A DNA stretch of 38,776 nucleotides, taken from assembly GCA_910580075.1 (NCBI GenBank), contig CAJTVR010000037.1, positions 1 to 38,776 of the forward strand, read 5' to 3'. Shown here piece after piece: positions 1 through 6,986 of the stretch. Each line of letters begins with the position of its first letter. Position 1 is the first letter of the stretch. A program made the position numbers and the translations under genes. The notes under the pieces were generated by a model, which worked only from the letters and a program-made list of their open reading frames with translations, was not told where the DNA came from and ran no database searches. This DNA comes from an uncultured Eubacterium sp. Its GTDB lineage: Bacteria > Bacillota > Clostridia > Lachnospirales > Lachnospiraceae.

Positions 1-45
1 CATTGAATTCAACTAACTGTGGAAAGAACCTATCTACCGTTTACG

Positions 46-75
46 AAAAAGGACTCAGTAAAAGTACTGAATCCT
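46..75 (-). terminator. Rho-independent terminator of the island operon
   Basis: A 10-bp inverted repeat (51-60 with 65-74, one mismatch, 4-nt loop) is followed on the minus strand by a run of five T (46-50). It lies about 85 bases past the stop of the small membrane protein, so it plausibly ends the metallopeptidase/membrane-protein transcript. Nothing else was seen in 1-158. Confidence 0.65.
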
Positions 76-158
76 CATTGTCGGCGCATAAAAACCAAGC
101 TATGCAATTGTTAACCTTATGTAATAAAACAATCGTCTATTCTACAGTAAATTAAGTT

Positions 159-593
159 CTAATAAACACTTTCTTTTGTCCTATCTTTAAAAACATATTT
201 CATAACAAACCATAACATTCCTAATAGCTCTACCACAGTTACACTTATATAATACTTTAAAAAATCTAATATACTTGCTGAAATATTATTTTTAATAAAA
301 GAAAATTGAAAAACTACTGATGATATTACAATCAAAATAATAATGTTAAAAAAAATCATTTGTACCCAAATAAGCCACGAAACTAGCCTTAATAACTTAT
401 TTCTAAATTTATATTTTTGTATAGCATTATTCTCTTCAATAGAATCATTAAAATCTACTATAACATTATCTGTATTACTTTTTTGAGCAGTTATATCATT
501 TGATTGATCACAACTCTGTTGTCCACTATTCAAACGTTCCTTTAATTCTTTCAGCTCTTTTAGTTCCTTTATATCATTTAAATTTATAAACAT
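159..593 (-). CDS. Small two-TM membrane protein coupled to ImmA-type peptidase
   Basis: 144 residues, family not recognised. The N-terminus holds a short charged repeat (ELKELKELKERL, about residues 10-21), likely helical or coiled coil, then a polar low-complexity stretch to about residue 60. Two hydrophobic segments follow (about 70-98 and 108-133), and the tail is short and basic. Its ATG overlaps the end of the upstream metallopeptidase gene by 10 bases and there is no good ribosome binding site of its own, so translation is probably coupled. I infer a membrane partner or effector for the peptidase. Base composition is very AT-rich, as in the rest of the island and unlike the chromosome to the right. 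A SLATT-like or other defence-type 2-TM protein is possible but cannot be shown from the sequence alone. Confidence 0.7.
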   Translation of the reverse strand: MFINLNDIKELKELKELKERLNSGQQSCDQSNDITAQKSNTDNVIVDFNDSIEENNAIQKYKFRNKLLRLVSWLIWVQMIFFNIIILIVISSVVFQFSFIKNNISASILDFLKYYISVTVVELLGMLWFVMKYVFKDRTKESVY

Positions 594-1147
594 GGCGGAA
601 CCAACTTCTCTCTCTCATCATCATAATAAGTCATTTTTAATTCTGTTAACCTTTGAATCATTAAAGTCTTAGGCACTTCAAACACTTCTGACAACTTATT
701 TAAAGACGGTAAAATTAATCTTGAATGAATAATTCTTAACTGCTCTTCTGGAATCAGTAATTCACTTGCAAAATCATTTGCTTCTTTTTCTTCTTTATTG
801 ATTACTTGCTCTTCATCACAAAGCATCTCTATATAATCATCCTTCAAAAGATTTTCATGTAAACAACAGTGTCCTAATTCATGTGCAATTGTAAATCTTT
901 TCTTTTCTAAATCATCATCATTTTTATAGTATATCCCAACATCTTGTTCATTAAAAAGAACCAAACCTGAAATACTTCCTGGCTTTTTTTCAAGAGCTCT
1001 TTCTAGATCACTAAACGACGACGCTATTTTTATTACACCTAATTTATCTAAAATCAAATCTAAATCGATTGGGATAGAAAAAACATTCACTTCTTTTAAA
1101 ATATCTAATGGTTTTTTCCCTGCTAATTCATTCAATTTCATACACAT
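584..1147 (-). CDS. ImmA/IrrE family metallo-endopeptidase
   Basis: Zinc metallopeptidase of the ImmA/IrrE (COG2856) type. The HExxH motif is AHELGH (His89, Glu90, His93), followed by a conserved acidic/Ala segment (EKEANDFASELL) that supplies the third ligand in this family. Known members cleave XRE-type repressors to switch on mobile elements or stress genes. The start at 1147 is chosen because AGGTG lies 5-6 bases upstream; an in-frame ATG at 1165 lacks such a site. About 187 residues, a normal length. It lies downstream of an extended -10 promoter with a perfect inverted repeat and overlaps the membrane protein gene by 10 bases. No XRE repressor gene is in the window, so its substrate is unknown. 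Confidence 0.88.
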   Translation of the reverse strand: MCMKLNELAGKKPLDILKEVNVFSIPIDLDLILDKLGVIKIASSFSDLERALEKKPGSISGLVLFNEQDVGIYYKNDDDLEKKRFTIAHELGHCCLHENLLKDDYIEMLCDEEQVINKEEKEANDFASELLIPEEQLRIIHSRLILPSLNKLSEVFEVPKTLMIQRLTELKMTYYDDEREKLVPPCL

Positions 1148-1200
1148 AATATCACCTACTCTCATATTTATCTCTTTATAACTTAAACCAATATATATAA

Positions 1201-1233
1201 ATTATACCATAAATATGAATAAATCTTCATATT
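1201..1233 (-). promoter_or_regulatory. Extended -10 promoter with 22-bp inverted-repeat operator
   Basis: On the minus strand TGGTATAAT (1201-1209) is a perfect extended -10. Immediately upstream is a perfect 8-bp inverted repeat with a 6-base spacer (AATATGAA at 1212-1219, TTCATATT at 1226-1233) covering the place of the -35 box. This is the geometry of a repressor-controlled promoter. It would drive the metallopeptidase and membrane protein genes. The cognate repressor is not in the window. Confidence 0.6.
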
Positions 1234-1253
1234 ATTTAAAAGTTAACACCCAA

Positions 1254-1682
1254 CTAAGTGCTTGTATTCATTAATTTCCATAGGATAGTTTTCAATGTAT
1301 AATTTGACATATCTTCAACATCTATAGGTAAATTAGCTAAGTCTTCTTCTGATAAAAGAAATGCAACTGCAAATAAATTTGCCTCAAATTCTTTCTCTGA
1401 TTTTTCTCCATCAAATCTACTTCCCTCTTTATGTAGTATAATATGTCCTAATTCATGTGCACAAAGTACCCTTCGGCTATTTAAATCATATTCCTCATTT
1501 ATTATTATCAACTTCTTGCCACCATGTGTAGCACACCTTGCTGTCAAAACCTGTTTTGAATCCGGTATATATGTCACTTCATAATTATAATGTTTTGCTA
1601 ATTCTAAAGGATCATTGCTTGTTCTCTTTAATGTTTGAGCATAAGATACAATGCTTTTATAATGTACTTTTTGCTTTTGCAT
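1254..1682 (-). CDS. Second, shorter ImmA/IrrE family metallopeptidase
   Basis: 142 residues. The zinc motif AHELGH places His76, Glu77 and His80, with the downstream conserved EFEANLFAVAFLL segment. It is a compact ImmA-like protein with little beyond the catalytic core, clearly divergent from the neighbouring 187-residue paralogue. A good ribosome binding site (AGAAAGG) precedes the ATG. A near-consensus promoter lies directly upstream. It has its own promoter and the following metallopeptidase operon has another, so the two paralogues may be regulated separately. ImmA proteins usually sit beside an XRE repressor; none is visible here, which could mean it was lost or lies outside the window. 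Confidence 0.85.
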   Translation of the reverse strand: MQKQKVHYKSIVSYAQTLKRTSNDPLELAKHYNYEVTYIPDSKQVLTARCATHGGKKLIIINEEYDLNSRRVLCAHELGHIILHKEGSRFDGEKSEKEFEANLFAVAFLLSEEDLANLPIDVEDMSNYTLKTILWKLMNTST

Positions 1683-1700
1683 AACCGTTTATCCTTTCTA

Positions 1701-1734
1701 TTATAAATATAATCCGCTATATTCATAATGTCAA
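1701..1734 (-). promoter_or_regulatory. Sigma-A promoter with palindrome over the -10 box
   Basis: Minus strand: TTGACA (1729-1734), 17-base spacer, TATATT (1706-1711). A 12-base palindrome TTATAAATATAA (1701-1712) covers the -10 box and is a candidate repressor site. Drives the second ImmA-like gene. Confidence 0.7.
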
Positions 1735-1933
1735 TGCCAAAATGAAAATTTTGTAAAGATATGTCAGTATTTAAAATCGATTATGCAAAAATAATTCACT
1801 GGTTTCAAAAACGTTAACATTTATCTGCTTATATGTTCTTTAATCTGTCAAAAGTAATATTTTTCACTTCGGAAAAATCTACAGCCAATCCTAATATAAT
1901 TCTCTTTGTCCAGATTTTACGACCCTGAGATTA

Positions 1934-2380
1934 CTATTCTCCGCTTTCACTACTCTGTACACTCTTAACCTGTACTGCAATTCCCTGGCTTCTTAAATAC
2001 TGCACAGCCATATCCAGCAGACTTCCATTACTGACCGTTTCATTTATTGTATCTCTCCACACATGCGGCTTATGTTTTTCTTCCATACCTCCATGCAGAC
2101 TTGTATCTGCCCACTCTGCCACCTGGAACCCGGCTGCATTTACATAATCGTCTATTGAGTTATAATCTATGTATACAAATAAACGTACACCATTGCTGTA
2201 AGGTTTTGCATCTGCTTTGACAGCGGATCGAAGGAATGCAAATGTCCATCTATAGCTGTCTGGTGTCCATCCAGTATAATATTCATCCAGAAAATAGTTC
2301 AACGTCTGGTATACCCTCTCTGCCATCACATCCACCATTTTTGTCATTACTGGCATAAGGGTTTTCTGCAAATCATTCAT
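1934..2380 (-). CDS. Phage-like hypothetical protein (HK97 gp10-like, tentative)
   Basis: 148 residues, no signal peptide or TM segment. The segment around residues 25-50 (Tyr-rich, with YYTGWTPDSYRWTFAF) resembles the region near the N-terminus of HK97 gp10-like minor tail/head-closure proteins. This is pattern memory, not a search. It begins two bases after the stop of the upstream 47-residue ORF, as phage morphogenesis genes often do. No other structural phage gene is visible, so this may be a remnant or an isolated cargo gene. Confidence 0.5.
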   Translation of the reverse strand: MNDLQKTLMPVMTKMVDVMAERVYQTLNYFLDEYYTGWTPDSYRWTFAFLRSAVKADAKPYSNGVRLFVYIDYNSIDDYVNAAGFQVAEWADTSLHGGMEEKHKPHVWRDTINETVSNGSLLDMAVQYLRSQGIAVQVKSVQSSESGE

Positions 2381-2381
2381 G

Positions 2382-2525
2382 TTATTGGTCTTTTTGGGTA
2401 TTTACAGCATCTCCTTTCATTACTCCTTTTTCAATCAGCGTGTTTCTCTGCTGTGCTGTACAGATGCATTTATCACTCAGTCCTGGAAATCCATTCTCAA
2501 TATTTTTTCTGTATCTGCTGTTCAT
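2382..2525 (-). CDS. Small ORF or 3' remnant upstream of the phage-like gene
   Basis: A 47-codon reading frame starting MNSRYRKNIENG and ending NTQKDQ, with AAAGGA 4-5 bases before the ATG. The frame stays open upstream to about 2603 with protein-like composition (rich in D, E, R, Y), so the gene may originally have been longer and the start may be secondary. Its stop lies directly before the ATG at 2380, suggesting a two-gene unit. Function not recognised. Confidence 0.4.
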   Translation of the reverse strand: MNSRYRKNIENGFPGLSDKCICTAQQRNTLIEKGVMKGDAVNTQKDQ

Positions 2526-2867
2526 TCTGTCCTTTAATTTAGTGTTGCGGTGGTAATTTACCGTAACATATGGAAACCTTCTTTCGTCTTCATCGTCAAA
2601 ATTTCAAAATATAATTTAATTGGACTAATTTTTATTGGATTGCTGCTTCTTTCAAATTATTGCTGGCAATAAAATTTGGATTTTATTCTTTTGAAATGAG
2701 TTATTAAATGGCACAAATGGGATTCAAACGTAGAATAGAAGTGTAAGATTGGATTATAATGCAGCTTTTGATGTACAGCCAATTATGAAGTTTTTTGTTA
2801 CTATATACAAGAATTCATGATATGCCTCTGTGACACGTTGTAATAGCTGAAGAGAGACTTTTAGTTT

Positions 2868-2936
2868 TTAGCAGTATGAGTTTTTGGCACTATAATAAGC
2901 GTATTATCAATCATAGAAAATCAATAATACGCTTAT
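2868..2936 (+). promoter_or_regulatory. Promoter with 13-bp inverted repeat at its start site
   Basis: Plus strand: TTAGCA (2868-2873), 17-base spacer, TATAAT (2891-2896). A perfect 13-bp inverted repeat (2895-2907 and 2924-2936, 16-base spacer) begins at the -10 box and spans the likely transcription start. It points toward the truncated carboxypeptidase. It may be an operator, or a junction sequence of the AT-rich island. No T run follows, so a terminator is unlikely. The rest of 2526-3005 shows no gene, only AT-rich DNA with a short palindrome near 2660-2680. Confidence 0.45.
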
Positions 2937-3005
2937 AACAATGTCTAAATACTTTTATATGTACATAAAAGGGATTGTATCTGTCTACTATCCGTATATG
3001 CTTCA

Positions 3006-3797
3006 TGTGTAGCCATGGCTGAACACCTCTGCGGCAGTGAAGAAGAATTCGTCGCCCAGATGAATCAGAAAGCCGCAGACCTTGGCATGAAAGATACACA
3101 CTTTGTCAACTGCTGCGGGCTTTCTGCAGACGGGCATGTAACAAGTGCCTATGACATCGCGCTGATGGCCAGGGATTTAACGACCCGCCACCCGCAGATT
3201 CACGATTACTGCACCATATGGATGGAAAACATCATACATAATACCAGAAAAGGAGCCACGGAATTCGGCCTTGCGAATACGAATAAACTGCTCAAACAGT
3301 ATCCTTATGCTACCGGGCTGAAAACCGGCTACACCTCGACTGCAAAGTACTGTCTGGCAGCCACTGCCGAAAAAGACGGGGTAAAGCTGATTGCCGTCCT
3401 TATGGCTGCTCCGGACATCAAATCCCGTACCGCCGACGCACAGACACTCTTAAATTACGGCTTTTCTGTCTGCCGCGTCTATCAGGATCAGGCACCGCCG
3501 AAACTGCCGGAGCTTGCGGTTAAGCAGGGAGAAAAAGATTCCGTAGCGCTTGCCTACGAATCCCGGATGACCTATGTCAGCACAAGCGGCGAAGACCTGG
3601 GTAATATAACAAGAAAAATCAAACTGCCCAAATCAGCCGATGCGCCTGTCAGAAAAGGTGATACAGCCGGAAAAATTATTTATTACCTTGGAGATAAAAA
3701 GCTCGGGCATGTAAATATCCTGTATTCAGCCAGCGTAAAACATGCTGCGTTTTCCGACTATTTTTTAGGACTGCTGCACAAACTGTTCTTTTTATAA
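3006..3797 (+). pseudogene. 5'-truncated D-alanyl-D-alanine carboxypeptidase (DacF/PBP5-like)
   Basis: The 3' two-thirds of a serine-type D-Ala-D-Ala carboxypeptidase. The KTG triad is present (GLKTGYTSTAKYC), as are the segment after the SxN motif (AEHLCGSEEEFV, then HFVNCCGL) and the C-terminal beta domain with a final hydrophobic anchor-like helix. The signal peptide, the SxxK nucleophile motif and an intact SxN motif are missing. In frame, family similarity begins at CVAMAEH (3006) and stops matching upstream, with a stop at 2946-2948. The only ATG (3015) has no ribosome binding site. The break coincides with the left AT-rich island, so insertion or deletion by a mobile element is the likely cause. 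Catalytically dead as it stands. Confidence 0.85.
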
Positions 3798-3828
3798 CAG
3801 ACTCCGCAGCACTGCCAGGCTTATGGAG

Positions 3829-3905
3829 CTGATACCGCCCCCACTGCCTGGCTCACAAAACTGATACCGCCGCCCCCACTGCCTGGCTTTCAAAGCTGAT
3901 GCCGC
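3829..3905. repeat. Short imperfect direct repeats between convergent genes
   Basis: The unit CTGATACCGCC...CCCACTGCCTGGCT occurs twice, with a third partial copy (CTGATGCCGC), in the gap between the carboxypeptidase fragment and the cardiolipin synthase gene. GC-rich and non-coding. No clear terminator stem was seen. Confidence 0.5.
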
Positions 3906-3908
3906 TTT

Positions 3909-5468
3909 CTAAAGCAGCGGTGCAAACAGTTTTAACACTGTCTGGATAATCCGGATGATGATGTGTGGTTCAATCCATTCTTCCTTTAAAATCTGGCGGG
4001 AACAGGCAAATGTACGTTCCATGTCGTCCCGAAGCTGCATTACCGCCTCGCTGCAGTACATCCAGACACCGCATTCAAAATGAAGGTACAGGCTGCGGTA
4101 ATCTAAGTTAATACTGCCTACCGCAGCCGTGTCATCATCACACAGAAAGCATTTTGCATGGATAAATCCCGGTGTGTATTCATAAATTTTAATCCCGGCT
4201 TCTAATAATGCTTTGTAATTTGACCGCGTCATTAAAAAGATCATTTTTTTATCCGGAATTCCTGGCGTTACCAGCCGGACGTCTACGCCGCTTTTTGCTG
4301 CGTTGCACAGCGCTGTCAGCATTTCCTGGTCTATAATCAGATACGGTGTATAAATATAAAGATAATCCTTCGCCCTGCTGATCATATTCAGGTATACATT
4401 TTCTCCTACATTTTCCCTGTCAAGGGGCGTGTCTCCGTAAGGCTGGACAAATCCGTGCTCTGCCGTCTCATCCGGCATCCTGCAGCGGTATTTTTCGCAG
4501 TCGTCTTTTTCATGGCGGATATAGTCCCACATTTCCAGAAACATGGCTGTAAAGTTCCATACACCCTCGCCTTTTAGCCGGATACCGGTATCCTTCCAGT
4601 AGCCGAATCTTACTTTTTCATTGATATATTCGTCTGCGATATTAATGCCGCCTGTAAATCCCCATATGCCGTCCGCAACCAGTATCTTACGGTGGTCCCT
4701 GTTATTCATGACAATGCTTAGAACCGGGCGGAACCGGTTAAATACCGCGCAGCGGATACCAATGTTTTCCATCCGGTGTACAAAATCAACCGGAAGCGTC
4801 GCCACGCAGCCGATATCGTCATAAATCAGACGTACTTCCACGCCCTTTTTTACTTTGCGTTCCAGCGCCTCCAGCAGCTGGTCAAACATCTTTCCGGGCT
4901 GTATAATAAAATACTCAAGAAAGATAAAATGCTCTGCCTGGTTAACGGCTTTTAGCATATCGGCAAACATCATTTCACCGCAGGGATAATATTTCGTTTC
5001 CGTATGTTCATAAACAGGAAATTTAGCCTGGCGCAGAATATAAGAGGACTGGCGGAATGCATTTGCATCCGTTTCCTTCACATGTTTTAAGACCTGCGGA
5101 TCCTGTTTTAAATGTGTTTCAATCCGCAGATTGACAGCCTCCATCCCTTCGCTTGTTCTTTTTGTAAGCCCGGGCCTTCCAAATACAAAATAAATCACAA
5201 TCCCAAGCAGCGGCACAATCAGCAGCAGGAAAGTCCACGCCAGCTTTGCCGCCGGATTTCCAGGCCTGCTGACCACATAAACAGCTGTTACCACGCCAAG
5301 GACTATGACAAACAGATTTGCAAAGGTATGCTGGATGCTGAACTGATACAGGACCATATACAGCCATACCAGCTGTATCATAATGCCAAGCGCCACGACA
5401 AACAGGCGGCTAAACAGTTTCTGAATGATTTTCCTGACGATACGAAGCGCCTTCATTAACAAACCCAA
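3909..5468 (-). CDS. cls: Cardiolipin synthase, phospholipase D superfamily
   Basis: 519 residues. Makes cardiolipin by phosphatidyl transfer between phosphatidylglycerol molecules at the inner membrane. Three N-terminal membrane segments (about 22-41, 49-66, 77-97; PLDc_N type) precede two HKD catalytic motifs: HRKILVAD at His259 and HAKCFLCDD at His437. Length and layout are normal. The start is TTG at 5468, not the ATG at 5456: AAAGGAG sits about 7 bases before the TTG but 18 or more before the ATG. It follows the subtilase gene by about 100 bases and ends facing the carboxypeptidase fragment. It could act in another PLD-type phosphatidyl transfer, but synthase is by far the likeliest. Confidence 0.93.
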   Translation of the reverse strand: MGLLMKALRIVRKIIQKLFSRLFVVALGIMIQLVWLYMVLYQFSIQHTFANLFVIVLGVVTAVYVVSRPGNPAAKLAWTFLLLIVPLLGIVIYFVFGRPGLTKRTSEGMEAVNLRIETHLKQDPQVLKHVKETDANAFRQSSYILRQAKFPVYEHTETKYYPCGEMMFADMLKAVNQAEHFIFLEYFIIQPGKMFDQLLEALERKVKKGVEVRLIYDDIGCVATLPVDFVHRMENIGIRCAVFNRFRPVLSIVMNNRDHRKILVADGIWGFTGGINIADEYINEKVRFGYWKDTGIRLKGEGVWNFTAMFLEMWDYIRHEKDDCEKYRCRMPDETAEHGFVQPYGDTPLDRENVGENVYLNMISRAKDYLYIYTPYLIIDQEMLTALCNAAKSGVDVRLVTPGIPDKKMIFLMTRSNYKALLEAGIKIYEYTPGFIHAKCFLCDDDTAAVGSINLDYRSLYLHFECGVWMYCSEAVMQLRDDMERTFACSRQILKEEWIEPHIIIRIIQTVLKLFAPLL

Positions 5469-5570
5469 AGCTAATCTCCTTTACTCTTATGCCTAAAAAT
5501 ATCTTCATATAGTCTGCGGGCCCGCCGTTTTCTTATTCAAGCCGCGCAGTCCTGTCTGTATATGCTTTTG

Positions 5571-6473
5571 TCAGCAGCTTAACAGTTTTCTCACATCCAG
5601 CGTTCCCCAGCAGGAAGCATCCGGGTCAGACGCGAGCTTTTCATAAAAACGCAGTTTTAATTCCGCTGCGGACAGGCGCGGATATTTATCATAAGCCAGT
5701 GCACACGCGCCGGATACAACAGCTGTAGCCATCGAAGTACCGCTTTTAACAGTATACCCATTATTTTCGAAATGACAGCTTTTTATTTCAGTACCAGGAG
5801 CTAAAATTTCCGGCTTGCATACACAGCTGTCCGTAGGGCCTACACCGCTGTAGCCTGGAAACAGCCCCCTTCTGCGCACAAACTGCTCCCTGTCGTCGCT
5901 GGATCCGACAGTCAGCACTGTGCTGCTGGCTCCTGGAATGGTGACACTGCTGCTGGAAGGACCTCCGTTTCCCGCTGCTGCTACTGTAAACACACCGCTG
6001 TCCCACATGCGGTCTACCCATTCGAGCATCTGTTCGCGTTCCCTGCTCTTTGACTGCGGCAGCATTCCGACAGAAATATTCGCTATACGGATATGATACC
6101 GTTCCCTGTTTTCCACAATCCATTTCATCGCATCGAGTACATCTTTTGTATTTCCATTCCCGGTGCGGTCTAATACTTTCAGCACAATCAGCACTGCCGA
6201 GGGTGCCACGCCGCGAAACCGCCCCCTGCTCATACGCCCGCTGCCCGCAATAATTCCAGCAATATGGGAGCCATGCCCGTTATCATCATAAGGCTGCCTT
6301 CTGTGGCTGCAAAAATCCCGGAACACCCGTATACGCTCCGCATAATCCGGGTGCAGGGAAATCCCGGTATCTAAAATCGCCACGCCAATGCCGCGTCCCG
6401 TATACCCTAGCCTGTGCATCTGGTCACAGTTAATTAAATTACGTACCCTGTCCATAAACACGCAATCCTGCAT
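5571..6473 (-). CDS. Subtilisin-like serine protease (S8), probably intracellular
   Basis: 300 residues with a complete S8 triad: Asp35 in VAILDTGIS, His67 in NGHGSH and Ser247 in GTSMA, plus the oxyanion Asn169 in AAGNGG. There is no signal peptide and no long propeptide; the catalytic domain starts about residue 22, as in intracellular subtilisins. The start is uncertain: the ATG at 6473 has no ribosome binding site, while Met7 (6455) has AGGA about 10 bases upstream. The short N-terminal segment may act as the inhibitory extension seen in intracellular subtilisins. It sits between the chemosensory operon terminator and the cardiolipin synthase gene. Substrate unknown. Confidence 0.9.
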   Translation of the reverse strand: MQDCVFMDRVRNLINCDQMHRLGYTGRGIGVAILDTGISLHPDYAERIRVFRDFCSHRRQPYDDNGHGSHIAGIIAGSGRMSRGRFRGVAPSAVLIVLKVLDRTGNGNTKDVLDAMKWIVENRERYHIRIANISVGMLPQSKSREREQMLEWVDRMWDSGVFTVAAAGNGGPSSSSVTIPGASSTVLTVGSSDDREQFVRRRGLFPGYSGVGPTDSCVCKPEILAPGTEIKSCHFENNGYTVKSGTSMATAVVSGACALAYDKYPRLSAAELKLRFYEKLASDPDASCWGTLDVRKLLSC

Positions 6474-6522
6474 TTTTTATTATCATATGACAGGCAGGTT
6501 CAAAGAGTGAAAGACAGTAAGC

Positions 6523-6564
6523 AAAAACGTGTCTGGAAGCCTGTCTCAGCAGTCTCCAGACACG
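6523..6564 (-). terminator. Terminator of the chemosensory operon
   Basis: A perfect 10-bp inverted repeat (6528-6537 and 6555-6564, 17-nt loop) is followed on the minus strand by five T. It lies about 30 bases after the HPt gene and closes the 12-kb operon. Confidence 0.85.
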
Positions 6565-6596
6565 CTTCTCCATCTGCAAATCGCGTGTATTACATA

Positions 6597-6950
6597 TTAT
6601 TTTGCATACTTTTCGATGCAGCTTACAATCTCGTCCTGTACCGGGAGCACTTTCTTAAGAACCTCTTTTGCTTCCCCGGGCTGTCCGGCCCGAAGCAGGT
6701 TCATAATTTCCGTATACGCCTCAAATACAGGCGTAATGGAAAGATTGCCGGATGTTCCTTTTATAGCATGTGCTTTTTCTTTGACGTCCTCATAATCCGA
6801 CTCGTCAAAATCAGGATCCACTGCCTGACCCCTGATTGCTTTTACAAATGTATTCAGCAGTCTTGTATACAGAGCTTCATTGCCCCCGAGCCTTTTTAAA
6901 CCGCCGTCAATATCCACCCCTAACGCTTTTAAATCCTCAAATAATCCCAT
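6597..6950 (-). CDS. Stand-alone HPt phosphotransfer protein
   Basis: 117 residues, a single four-helix histidine phosphotransfer domain. The phospho-accepting residue is His61 in the AHAIKGTSGN motif. Such proteins relay phosphoryl groups between receivers. It is the last gene of the chemosensory operon, with a strong AGGAGGTG site before its ATG, 36 bases after the upstream MCP gene. Likely partners are the receiver domains of the CheY-like protein and the two HD-domain regulators encoded upstream, or the histidine kinase. It has no extra domain. An HPt separate from CheA is unusual in a chemotaxis operon and suggests a branched phosphorelay. Confidence 0.88.
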   Translation of the reverse strand: MGLFEDLKALGVDIDGGLKRLGGNEALYTRLLNTFVKAIRGQAVDPDFDESDYEDVKEKAHAIKGTSGNLSITPVFEAYTEIMNLLRAGQPGEAKEVLKKVLPVQDEIVSCIEKYAK

Positions 6951-6986
6951 AACTTTTTCACCTCCTGTAATTTATTTATTTCTGAA

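Noticed and set aside
2725..2750. Possible tRNA T-arm (GGGATTCAAACG) as an attachment site
   Set aside because: No acceptor, D or anticodon arms fit around it.
2911..3099. 62-residue minus-strand frame across the island junction
   Set aside because: Spans the composition break and the inverted repeat, antisense to the carboxypeptidase fragment; no support as a gene.
5518..5527. GCGGGCCCGC palindrome between the subtilase and cls genes as a terminator
   Set aside because: No loop or T run; too short to call.
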